Assembly: GCA_934561485.1 (NCBI GenBank)
Contig: CAKTGS010000034.1
Location: forward strand, 1 to 20,143
Length of the DNA stretch: 20,143 nucleotides
Direction: 5' to 3'
Origin: an uncultured Faecalibacterium sp.
GTDB taxonomy: Bacteria > Bacillota > Clostridia > Oscillospirales > Ruminococcaceae
This document shows positions 10,744 through 19,012 of this stretch, in pieces. The notes below the pieces were generated by a model that was given only the letters and a program-made list of their open reading frames with translations, ran no database searches and was not told the origin of the DNA. Position 1 is the stretch's first letter. The number at the start of each line of letters is the position of its first letter. The position numbers and the translations under genes were made by a program.

Positions 10744-10787
10744 CACCCCTGCCTCCGGCTGCATTCCGGCGGACAGGGGTGTTTTTT
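10744..10787 (+). terminator. Intrinsic terminator of the mobB-like gene
   Basis: CACCCCTG (10744-10751) pairs with CAGGGGTG (10774-10781), with further pairing inside (CTCCGG with CCGGCGG), and T6 follows. It begins 17 nt after the stop codon. Confidence 0.9.
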
Positions 10788-10850
10788 CTGCCTTTTTCGC
10801 CTTTTAAGTATGATTTTTGTCAAATTTCTGGCGTTTTCTTGCAAAAAAGG

Positions 10851-10879
10851 TTGACAAGCCTTTCTGTGCATGATAAAAT
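10851..10879 (+). promoter_or_regulatory. Strong promoter of the polyamine operon leader
   Basis: A perfect TTGACA (10851-10856) and TAAAAT (10874-10879) are separated by exactly 17 nt. Transcription should start near 10886, about 415 nt before the first gene of the operon. Confidence 0.85.
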
Positions 10880-10886
10880 CACACTC

Positions 10887-11143
10887 GATTTTGAGAGACG
10901 ATGCAAAACAGGGTCTTTTCAAAGCAATTTACCATGGACCGCCCCGCGGGGGCTAAGGCCATACGGACAGCCGGGTCCACTGCCGACCGGCGGTGCAAGC
11001 CGCCATTATTGATTGAGTTAGAAGCTCAAATTTTATAAGTTGGTTCCTTTACAACCATGAAATTGCGCAGTCAGTGCGCAGACTTGTGAAACGGTCAATA
11101 AAGAGCAGTAAAAGCAGAATTGCTATATAGACTCTCATCAATC
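10887..11143 (+). ncRNA. Putative structured leader RNA of the polyamine operon, family not assigned
   Basis: The predicted transcript begins almost exactly at the 5' arm of a long-range helix: GATT plus TGAGAG (10887-10897) pairs with CTCTCA plus AATC (11132-11143). Inside is a three-way junction in which TGGACC (10935-10940) pairs with GGTCCA (10974-10979) around GCCCC/GGGGC and GGC/GCC hairpins, the latter with ACGG in its loop. Further hairpins are GGCGG/CCGCC (10989-11004), TTGAG/CTCAA (11013-11029), GGTT/AACC (11042-11056) and TGCGCA/TGCGCA (11065-11081). It matches none of the riboswitch cores I checked by eye (SAM, lysine, M-box, TPP, glycine, T-box, guanidine-I). It may be a metabolite sensor, or a free small RNA of a known class such as raiA; I cannot decide. 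Confidence 0.6.
10901..11038 (+). CDS. Possible 45-residue leader peptide within the structured RNA
   Basis: An uninterrupted frame starts at ATG 10901 (MQNRVFSKQF) and ends at TAA (LLIELEAQIL). It is the first ATG of the predicted transcript, about 15 nt from its 5' end. The only ribosome-site-like sequence is GAGAG, 3 nt before the ATG, and those bases are also needed for the closing helix. The frame overlaps most of the helices of the leader RNA, so its being open may reflect RNA conservation and not translation. No known peptide family was recognised. Confidence 0.25.
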   Translation: MQNRVFSKQFTMDRPAGAKAIRTAGSTADRRCKPPLLIELEAQIL

Positions 11144-11224
11144 CGTCTTTTGAATCATGCAATGCGGTTTTGTGCCCCGGCCTGCTGCCAGGGGGCTTTG
11201 TGCGCGCATATTCATGGCTTTTTC

Positions 11225-11267
11225 AAAGCGCAAGTCTGCACATTTTGTGCGGTGCTTGCGCTTTTTT
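11225..11267 (+). terminator. Intrinsic terminator (possible attenuator) ahead of the polyamine operon
   Basis: A perfect 10-bp stem, AAAGCGCAAG (11225-11234) with CTTGCGCTTT (11255-11264), encloses a second hairpin GCACA/TGTGC and ends in T6. It lies downstream of the leader promoter and 34 nt before the start codon of the first gene, with no clear promoter in between. Full expression of the operon therefore seems to need readthrough. Confidence 0.85.
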
Positions 11268-11300
11268 GTTTGCCTTGGAACCAGGGACGGAGGAAAAGAG

Positions 11301-12767
11301 ATGAGTGAGAACCGTACACGGTTCCGGCTGGACCAGCGCCGTGCGCCCATTTACGAGGCGCTGGAGCGGTTCCGGCAGATGCGTGTGGTGCCCTTTGATG
11401 TACCCGGCCACAAGCGGGGCCGGGGCAACCCGGAGCTGACCGCCTTTCTGGGCCAGCAGTGCGTGGGCGTGGATGTGAACAGCATGAAGCCGCTGGACAA
11501 TCTCTGCCACCCGGTATCGGTCATCCGGGAAGCAGAGGAGCTGGCCGCCGATGCCTTCGGCGCGGCCCATGCCTTTCTGATGGTGGGCGGCACCACCAGC
11601 AGCGTGCAGAGCATGGTGCTTACCGCCTGCAAGCGGGGCGACGAGATCATTCTGCCCCGCAACGTGCACCGCAGCGTGCTGAACGCCCTGGTGCTGTGCG
11701 GCGCTGTGCCGGTGTATGTGAACCCTGAGGTGGACAAGCGCCTGGGCATTTCGCTGGGCATGAAGCGGGAACAGGTGGCCAAGGCCATCAAGGAGCACCC
11801 CAACGCCGTGGCCGTGCTGGTAAATAACCCTACCTACTACGGCATCTGCTCTGATTTGCGGGCCATCGTCAAAATGGCGCACGATGCCGGAATGCTCTGC
11901 CTTGCGGACGAAGCCCACGGCACCCACTTCTACTTTGGCGGCGGGCTGCCGGTGTCCGCCATGGCGGCGGGGGCCGATATGGCGTCCGTTTCCATGCACA
12001 AAAGCGGCGGCAGCTTAACGCAGTCCAGCCTGCTGCTCATCGGCCCCAACGTGCACCCGGGCTATGTGCGGCAGATCATCAACCTGACCCAGACCACCTC
12101 CGGCAGCTACCTGCTCATGTCCAGCCTGGACATCTCCCGCCGCAACCTGGCGCTGCGGGGACGGCAGGTGTTCCATCAGGTGGCAGACATTGCCGAGTAC
12201 GCCCGCGAGGAGATCAACGCCGTAGGCGGCTACTACGCCTTTGGCAAGGAGCTGTGCAACGGCGATTCCGTCTTTGACTTTGACACCACCAAGCTCAGCG
12301 TGCACACCCTGGACATCGGCCTGGCCGGCATTGAGGTGTACGACATCCTGCGGGACGAGTACGACATCCAGATTGAGTTCGGCGACATCGGCAACATTCT
12401 GGCCTACCTGTCCATCGGCGACCGCCCCCAGGAAGTGGAGCGGCTGGTGAGCGCCCTGGCCGAGATCAAGCGCCGCTTCCGCACGGACGGTGCCGGCCTG
12501 CTGAGCCAGGAGTACATCGACCCCGTGGTGGCCGCCAGCCCGCAGGAGGCCTTCTATGCCCCCAAAAAGAGCCTGCCCCTGATGGAGACCGAGGGCATGG
12601 TGTGCAGCGAGTTCGTCATGTGCTACCCGCCGGGCATTCCCATTCTGGCCCCCGGCGAGCGCATCACCAAGGAGATTCTGAACTACATCGAGTACGCCAA
12701 GGCCAAGGGCTGCAGCATGACCGGCCCCGAGGACCCCGACATTTTACACCTGAACGTTCTGGCATAA
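11301..12767 (+). CDS. speA: Orn/Lys/Arg decarboxylase, probable arginine decarboxylase
   Basis: The 488-residue PLP enzyme is of the aspartate-aminotransferase fold, short (Bacillus SpeA-like) type without the wing domain of enterobacterial enzymes. The PLP lysine is Lys234 in SMHKSGGSLTQSS, with Asp203 and His206 in DEAHGTHF. The N-terminal FDVPGHKRGRG and the C-terminal CYPPGIPILAPGE are family signatures. Substrate: family members use arginine, lysine or ornithine, but the agmatinase gene in the same operon points to arginine, giving agmatine and CO2. The frame is open upstream to 11157, yet the start at 11301 is clear because GGAGG lies about 7 nt before it and the terminator lies further upstream. 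It is the first gene of the operon; speE begins 12 nt after its stop, and the ribosome site of speE overlaps the stop. Confidence 0.92.
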   Translation: MSENRTRFRLDQRRAPIYEALERFRQMRVVPFDVPGHKRGRGNPELTAFLGQQCVGVDVNSMKPLDNLCHPVSVIREAEELAADAFGAAHAFLMVGGTTSSVQSMVLTACKRGDEIILPRNVHRSVLNALVLCGAVPVYVNPEVDKRLGISLGMKREQVAKAIKEHPNAVAVLVNNPTYYGICSDLRAIVKMAHDAGMLCLADEAHGTHFYFGGGLPVSAMAAGADMASVSMHKSGGSLTQSSLLLIGPNVHPGYVRQIINLTQTTSGSYLLMSSLDISRRNLALRGRQVFHQVADIAEYAREEINAVGGYYAFGKELCNGDSVFDFDTTKLSVHTLDIGLAGIEVYDILRDEYDIQIEFGDIGNILAYLSIGDRPQEVERLVSALAEIKRRFRTDGAGLLSQEYIDPVVAASPQEAFYAPKKSLPLMETEGMVCSEFVMCYPPGIPILAPGERITKEILNYIEYAKAKGCSMTGPEDPDILHLNVLA

Positions 12768-12779
12768 GGAGGGAAAGAG

Positions 12780-13640
12780 ATGGAATTTTGGTTTTCGGAA
12801 TTTCACACCCCGGACGTGAAGCACAGCATCCGGGTGAACAAGCAGCTCTACTCCAAGCAGAGCGATTACCAGCGCATTGATATTTTTGAAACGCCGGAGT
12901 TCGGCCGGGTGCTGACCCTGGACGGCAATGTGATGCTCACCGAGCGCGATGAGTTCATCTACGATGAAATGATCGTCCATGTGCCCATGGCGGTGCACAA
13001 GGAAGCCAAGGATATTCTGGTCATCGGTGCCGGGGACGGCGGCGTGGTGCGGGAGCTGACCCGCTACGACCGGGTGGAGCGCATCGACCTGGTGGAGATG
13101 GACCCCCAGGTGGTGGAAGCCTGCCGCGCCTACCTGCCCGGCAATGCCTGCCGCATGGACGACCGCCGGGTGCATATCTACTTTGAAAACGCCCTCAAGT
13201 TCATCCGCCGGTGCGAAGAGGAATACGACCTGATCATTGTGGACTCTTCCGACCCCTTCGGCCCTTCCGAGGGGCTGTTCACCCGCGAATTCTACGGCAG
13301 CTGCTTCAACGCCCTGAAGGCGGACGGCATCATGGTGAACCAGCAGGGCAGCCCCTTCTACGCCGAGGACGCCAGCGCCATGCAGCGCAGCCACAAGCGC
13401 ATTGCCAGCACCTTCCCCATCAGCCGGGTGTATCAGGCCCACATTCCCACCTTTGCCGCCGGGTACTGGCTGTTCGGCTTTGCCAGCAAAAAATACCACC
13501 CCATTGACGATCTGGACGCAGAGGCCTGGAAGGCGCTGAACCTGCGCACCCGCTATTACACCGCCCGGCTCCATGTCGGTGCATTCTACCTGCCGGCATT
13601 TCTGGAAGAGATGCTGCGGGAAGTGGAGGTACACGGATGA
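12780..13640 (+). CDS. speE: Spermidine synthase (polyamine aminopropyltransferase)
   Basis: The 286-residue protein matches SpeE in length. A short N-terminal beta domain (residues 1-60, EFHTPDVKHSIRVN) precedes a Rossmann methyltransferase-like fold. GAGDGGVVREL (Gly83-Gly88) binds decarboxylated S-adenosylmethionine, YDEMIVHVPM lines the polyamine site, and VDSSDPFGPSEGLF carries the catalytic Asp155 and Asp158. It transfers an aminopropyl group to putrescine to make spermidine. That donor needs SpeD (AdoMet decarboxylase), which is not encoded in this window, while the same operon carries a complete alternative route to spermidine. All key residues are intact, so it does not look decayed. 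AAGGAGG precedes the start by 7 nt, and the end overlaps speB by 4 nt (ATGA). Confidence 0.93.
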   Translation: MEFWFSEFHTPDVKHSIRVNKQLYSKQSDYQRIDIFETPEFGRVLTLDGNVMLTERDEFIYDEMIVHVPMAVHKEAKDILVIGAGDGGVVRELTRYDRVERIDLVEMDPQVVEACRAYLPGNACRMDDRRVHIYFENALKFIRRCEEEYDLIIVDSSDPFGPSEGLFTREFYGSCFNALKADGIMVNQQGSPFYAEDASAMQRSHKRIASTFPISRVYQAHIPTFAAGYWLFGFASKKYHPIDDLDAEAWKALNLRTRYYTARLHVGAFYLPAFLEEMLREVEVHG

Positions 13641-14512
13641 AACCCAACATCGAAAACTTCATCGGCTGCGACAGCAGCTACCGCGCCGCCAGCATCGTGC
13701 TGTACGGTGCCCCCTACGACTCCACCACCAGCTACCGCCCGGGGGCCAGGTTCGGCCCGGCGGCCATCCGGCACGAGAGCTACGGTCTGGAGACCTACAG
13801 CCCCTACCAGAATGCCGACCTGACCGATTTTGATGTGTTCGACAGCGGCGACCTGGAGCTGTGCTTCGGCTCCAGCGAGCTGGCACTGGCTGATATCGAG
13901 GCCCGGGCGGCGGAGATCCTGCAGGACGGCAAATTCCCGCTGCTGCTGGGCGGCGAGCATCTGGTCACTCTGGGTGCCGTGCGTGCCGCCGTAAAGAAAT
14001 ACCCGGACCTGCACATCGTGCACTTTGATGCCCACGCCGACCTGCGGGACGACTACCTGGGGGCCAAACTCAGCCACGCCTGCGTGCTGCGCCGCTGCCA
14101 CGAGCTGGTAGGGGACGGCCGCATCCATCAGTTCTGCATCCGCAGCGGCGACCGGGCAGAGTTCGAGTTTGCCGCCCAGCACACGGAGATGCACAAGTTT
14201 GATTTTACCGGCCTTGCCGAGCTGACGGAACAGCTCTGCGAGAGCAAGGTGCCCGTCTATCTCACCATCGACCTCGACTGCCTGGACCCCTCCTGCTTCC
14301 CGGGTACCGGCACGCCGGAAGCCGGGGGTGTGAGCTTTCTGCAGCTGCTGGACGCCATCCGCACCGTGACCAAAGCCAACATCGTGGCCGCAGACCTCAA
14401 CGAGCTGGCCCCCACGCTGGACACCACCGGCGTGTCCACCGCCACCGCCTGCAAAGTGCTGCGCGAGACCCTGATCGCGCTGGACAAGGGCTGGCCCGGC
14501 TTTCAGGTATAA
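13637..14512 (+). CDS. speB: Agmatinase, ureohydrolase family
   Basis: The 291-residue enzyme has the full set of binuclear manganese ligands of the arginase/agmatinase family: His108 in LGGEHL, Asp131, His133 and Asp135 in HFDAHADLRD, and Asp212 and Asp214 in TIDLDCLDPS. The N-terminal GAPYDSTTSYRPGARFGPAAIR is typical of agmatinase. It hydrolyses agmatine to putrescine and urea. The ATG overlaps the stop of speE (ATGA), which implies translational coupling. It bridges the arginine decarboxylase and the carboxyspermidine enzymes of the operon by supplying putrescine. Arginase or formiminoglutamase are possible within the family, but the context favours agmatinase. Confidence 0.93.
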   Translation: MKPNIENFIGCDSSYRAASIVLYGAPYDSTTSYRPGARFGPAAIRHESYGLETYSPYQNADLTDFDVFDSGDLELCFGSSELALADIEARAAEILQDGKFPLLLGGEHLVTLGAVRAAVKKYPDLHIVHFDAHADLRDDYLGAKLSHACVLRRCHELVGDGRIHQFCIRSGDRAEFEFAAQHTEMHKFDFTGLAELTEQLCESKVPVYLTIDLDCLDPSCFPGTGTPEAGGVSFLQLLDAIRTVTKANIVAADLNELAPTLDTTGVSTATACKVLRETLIALDKGWPGFQV

Positions 14513-14551
14513 ATACGAACCTACCATTTTACAGATAAAGGAGAAATCAAC

Positions 14552-15810
<1,259 letters not shown>

Positions 15811-15811
<1 letters not shown>

Positions 15812-17031
15812 TGCGGGTGCAGGACAGCCGCCCGCCTTTTGCGGGCCTTGCCAGGCTTCCGGAAGAAGCACTGGCTTCTCTGCCCACGCCCTGCTACCTG
15901 CTGGACGAGGGGCAGCTGCGCCGCAACGGGGAGCTTCTGCTGGGGGTGCAGCAGCACACCGGCTGCAAGATCCTGCTGGCGCAGAAAGCGTTTTCCAACT
16001 TCGACCTGTATCCCCTGCTGGCCCCCTATCTGGCGGGCACCGAGGCCAGCGGCCTGTACGAAAGCCGCCTGGGCCGCGAGGAGCTGCCGGACAAGGAGAA
16101 CCACGTGTTCTGCGCCGCCTACCGGGCAGATGAATTTGACGAGCTTCTGCAGTACGCGGACCACATCGTGTTCAACTCGCCCAGCCAGCTGGCAAAGTTC
16201 GGCCCGGCGGCAAAGGCGGCTGGCAAAAGCATCGGTTTGCGCATCAACCCGGAGTGCTCCACCCAGGAGGGCCACGAGATCTACGACCCCTGTTCCCCGG
16301 GCAGCCGCCTGGGCACCACCCGTGCCCAGTGGGACGCTGCCGTGCAGGCTGACCCTGCCCTGCCGCAGCTGCTGGACGGGCTGCACTTTCACACCCTGTG
16401 TGAGCAGGATGCGGACGCCCTGGCGGTGACGCTGGCAGCGGTGGAGGAAAAGTTTGCAGACCTGCTGCCCCGGCTGCGCTGGCTCAACTTCGGCGGCGGG
16501 CACCACATCACCCGCCCGGGCTATGACCTTGCCACGCTGGAAAAATGCATCACCAAAGCGCAGAAGAAATACGGCCTGCAGGTGTATCTGGAGCCCGGCG
16601 AAGCCTGGGCGCTGAACGCAGGCTATCTCGTTACCACCGTGCTGGACACCCTGCACAATGGCGAGACGGACCTTGCCATTCTGGACATGTCCGCTGCCTG
16701 CCACACGCCGGATGTGATCGAAATGCCCTACCGCCCGCCCCTGCTGGGCGCCGGGGACCCCGGCAAAAAGCAGTGCACCATCCGGCTGGGCGGGCCAACC
16801 TGCCTGGCAGGCGATGTGATCGGTGACTACAGCTTTGATGTCCCTCTTATGGAAGGGCAGAAGCTCCTCTTCGGCGATATGGCCATCTACACCACCTGCA
16901 AAAACAACACCTTCAACGGAATGCCGCTGCCGCCCATCTGGGCAATGGACGAAACCGGCACCTGCCGGGAGCTGGTGCGGTTCGGTTACGCAGATTTTAA
17001 AATGCGGCTGGGCCATTTTGCATGTGATTGA
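15811..17031 (+). CDS. nspC: Carboxynorspermidine/carboxyspermidine decarboxylase
   Basis: The 406-residue protein belongs to the alanine-racemase-fold (fold III) PLP decarboxylases, the NspC branch. The PLP lysine is probably Lys59 in ILLAQKAFSNF. HFHTLCEQD, the glycine-rich NFGGGHHI and LEPGEAW form the phosphate and substrate pockets, and GGPTCLAGDVIGDY near the C-terminus supplies the active-site Cys and Asp of the partner subunit. It removes CO2 from carboxyspermidine to give spermidine, the last step of the pathway. The ATG shares a base with the stop of the dehydrogenase gene (TGATG), so the two are translationally coupled. It is the last gene of the operon and is followed by a strong terminator. 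Confidence 0.93.
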
Positions 17032-17047
17032 ATTTTTATACCAATCG

Positions 17048-17098
17048 CAGCGGGCTTTGCGCGGAATCTTCCGGCGCATAGCCCGCTGTTTTTTTTTT
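17048..17098 (+). terminator. Intrinsic terminator of the polyamine operon
   Basis: CAGCGGGCT (17048-17056) pairs perfectly with AGCCCGCTG (17080-17088), with inner TGCGC/GCGCA pairing, and a run of ten T follows. It starts 17 nt after the nspC stop. Confidence 0.95.
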
Positions 17099-17186
17099 GA
17101 TTCACAGCCTTTTACGAGATAAATTTCATATTGCCGCAATGGTGTGCTCCCTATAACAGAGACACTGAAATAGGGAAAGGATTAAA

Positions 17187-17678
17187 ATGAGCAAACGAAA
17201 AGAGATTGATCCAGAGTTTAGAATCTGGCTCCTTGAGGAATGTCTAGCAGGGCGAATGCGAGGACGGGAGGCTGCCAGACGAGCAGGTATTTCTTCCTCT
17301 GCAATGCGAAAGTGGATCAGCTTGTACAAAATGGATGGGCCTGCAGCATTTGCATCTTCAAATGTCAAGAGGGCTTATAGCGAGGAGATCAAGAAAAAAG
17401 TCGTAAAGGATCATCTGAATAGGAAAGGCAGCTTCCAAACGCTCTGTGAAAAATACCATCTTCGCAGTCCTGAATTGGTCAATCGATGGGTAAAGTCGTA
17501 TAATGGTCATAAAGATTCCAAGAAAAACGCAGGAGGTTTCTTTATGACGAAACGAAAATCTACGATCGATGAGCGACTTGCTGCCGTAAAAGAATATACA
17601 GAAGCCGGAAAACCTTATGAACAGATTGCAAGAGAAATCGGGAATTTCATGCAGAAAAGCCAAACGAAAAGTGGCTGA
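17187..17678 (+). pseudogene. IS3-family transposase orfA, truncated at its 3' end
   Basis: The frame encodes an IS150-type OrfA with a first helix-turn-helix (FRIWLLEECLAGRMRGREAARRAGISSSAMRKWI) and the start of a second repeat (RLAAVKEYTEAGKPYEQIAREIG). After that, at about residue 152, the sequence runs abruptly into bases that belong to orfB in another frame and stops (NFMQKSQTKSG). The rest of the second helix-turn-helix and the leucine-zipper region expected of OrfA are gone. ATG 17187 follows AAAGGA by 5 nt. It could still make a DNA-binding fragment. Confidence 0.85.
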
Positions 17679-18157
17679 CAGATGTGACGGAATTCAAGTA
17701 TTACGAAGGTCCTAGAGTTAAGAAGGTTTATCTGAGTGCCATCCTTGACTTATATGGCAGACGTATCGTTTCCTTTGTAATTCGGGATACAAACGACAAC
17801 AAGCTTGTGTTCGACACTTTTGCAAAGGCAGTCCAGAGCAATCCTGATGCACATCCTGTCTTCCACAGTGACCGTGGATTTCAATATACCAACCGATACT
17901 TCTACCAGCGGCTGGTCAATGCTGGCATGACACAAAGTATGTCTCGTGTTGGCCGCTGTATTGACAACGGTCCCATGGAAGGGTTCTGGGGTATTCTGAA
18001 GCGGGAGCGTTATTATGGAAGGCGCTTCACGAACCGTACTGAACTGGTGAAAATGATTCGCAGTTATATTCATTACCACAACACAAAGCGTCTCCAACGT
18101 AACCTTGGCGTTCTGACACCGATGGAAAAGCATGACCTTTATTTGAGGGCTGCTTGA
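17642..18157 (+). pseudogene. IS3-family transposase orfB, N-terminus deleted
   Basis: The reading frame continues from about 17642 (EFHAEKPNEKWLTDVTEF) to the stop at 18157, about 171 codons against the roughly 280 of a full OrfB. The DDE triad is complete: Asp in WLTDVTEF, Asp in VFHSDRGFQY, and Glu in DNGPMEGFWG, with exactly 35 residues between the last two as expected for DD(35)E enzymes. The N-terminal HTH_21 part and the normal start are missing. The first in-frame methionine is lacking; a GTG at 17684 inside the domain would cut off the first Asp. It is not expected to be active alone. Confidence 0.87.
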
Positions 18158-18206
18158 GATATTTTTGTTGATTTATTTCGTTGTCCTCTTGACGGGGTGC
18201 ACACCA

Positions 18207-18893
18207 GATTGAACACTGCCACAGGAAGTGGTCGGTTATCACCGTGAGACCCACCACTTCCGTGAGGAAAAGCCCACGAAAGATTTTACCGCCCCGCAAC
18301 ACACCCGATTCATTTTGCCGCCGATTCACCCGACAAAATCCATCGCTGCGCTGCATGGGCGGTATTTTTCTTTTATAGGAAACGCACCTTGAATCTTGCA
18401 TAAGCCGCCTGAACGCGATACCGTGCCACGACCTCGCACTTTGTGTGGGCGAGCCGGACAACGCCGCTGCACAAACAGGGGCAGGAACTTCGTTCGGAGC
18501 AAACGGTGACCCAATTACATGAGCAGCACCACCTCTACTTATTTTTGCGCCTTAACAATTCGGAAACATTTGTTGAAAATACGTTTTGAGCGCAGCGGTG
18601 GAGGGCAAGAACCGTCCCGTGGCCACAAATTTTCAATTCTTGAAAATTTTCTGTCCATCCGGGACTTCACTTCTGCAATGCGTCTGCATTTCCGAAGTGA
18701 TCTTGTTGGGGTAGCGCTTGTCGGGGCAACGCCCCTCCATCTGCTATCGCAGACCGTTCTGCCGCTTAAAAGCCCCACTGGGGCTTTCATTGCTGCGCTG
18801 CGCTTCGCAAACGCGGTCCCACCCCAAACCCTGCTTAGAACGGACGAGGAGGAATTATGTCAATTTGACACAATTCCTCCCACTATAGAGAAA
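18207..18893. other. Hairpin-rich, gene-less region (possible mobile-element remnant)
   Basis: No gene is supported, although several unconvincing frames cross it. A 165-codon plus-strand frame from 18519 lacks a ribosome site and runs through the hairpins and a terminator. Visible structures are GGGGC/GCCCC near 18724-18735, AAAGCCCC/GGGGCTTT (18769-18787) and a 33-nt near-perfect palindrome at 18848-18880. Its position beside a decayed insertion sequence suggests debris of a larger mobile element, but no identifiable protein remnant was found. Confidence 0.45.
18848..18880. repeat. 33-nt near-perfect palindrome
   Basis: Two 16-nt arms around a single central T match as inverted repeats with one mismatch; the arms are GGAGGAATTATGTCAA and TTGACACAATTCCTCC. 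The left arm contains a Shine-Dalgarno sequence and an ATG that would encode only Met-Ser-Ile. It may be an operator, a recombination or nicking site, or a hairpin in RNA. Confidence 0.6.
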
Positions 18894-18923
18894 ACAGAGC
18901 GTTCCCGATGGGGAACGCCCTGT
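18886..18923 (-). terminator. Intrinsic terminator of the GH13 gene
   Basis: Read on the minus strand, ACAG plus GCGTTCCC pairs with GGGAACGC plus CTGT around CATC, with one mismatch between the blocks. The stem is followed by TTTTCTC. It lies about 90 nt past the stop at 19013. Confidence 0.6.
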
Positions 18924-18952
18924 TGTACATATCGCTATCGTCTGTGGATTTT

Positions 18953-18990
18953 CAGGGTGCGTCCGCAGGGCGCACCCTGTTTTTGTTTTG
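18953..18990 (+). terminator. Plus-strand intrinsic terminator with no obvious gene upstream
   Basis: CAGGGTGCG (18953-18961) pairs perfectly with CGCACCCTG (18971-18979), followed by TTTTTGTTTT. On the minus strand the stem is followed by A residues, so it only suits plus-strand transcription, for which no intact gene is present just upstream. Confidence 0.75.
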
Positions 18991-19012
18991 AGAAAAACTT
19001 GAGAAATAAATC

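Larger units (their letters stand above)
17140..18206 (+). mobile_element. Internally deleted IS3-family (IS150-like) insertion sequence
   Basis: Imperfect inverted repeats bound the element: 17140-17172 and the complement of 18174-18206 share 23 of 33 positions, both beginning TGGTGTGC. Between them lie an orfA fragment with a helix-turn-helix and an orfB fragment with the integrase-type catalytic core. At 1067 bp it is several hundred bases shorter than typical IS150-group elements, and the missing part is the end of orfA and the start of orfB. Its AT-rich composition contrasts with the GC-rich operon beside it. No 3-4 bp target duplication is visible (GCAA left, GATT right). Confidence 0.85.

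Noticed and set aside
10930..10960. Possible T-box (GGACCGC) or guanidine riboswitch (ACGG loop) in the polyamine leader
   Set aside because: The T-box antiterminator consensus is not matched and lies in the wrong place relative to the terminator. Only one ACGG loop is present and the guanidine-I core is absent.
11157..11300. Upstream extension of the arginine decarboxylase to an ATG at 11157
   Set aside because: The extension would translate through the terminator hairpin. The ATG at 11301 has a strong GGAGG and matches the usual family N-terminus.
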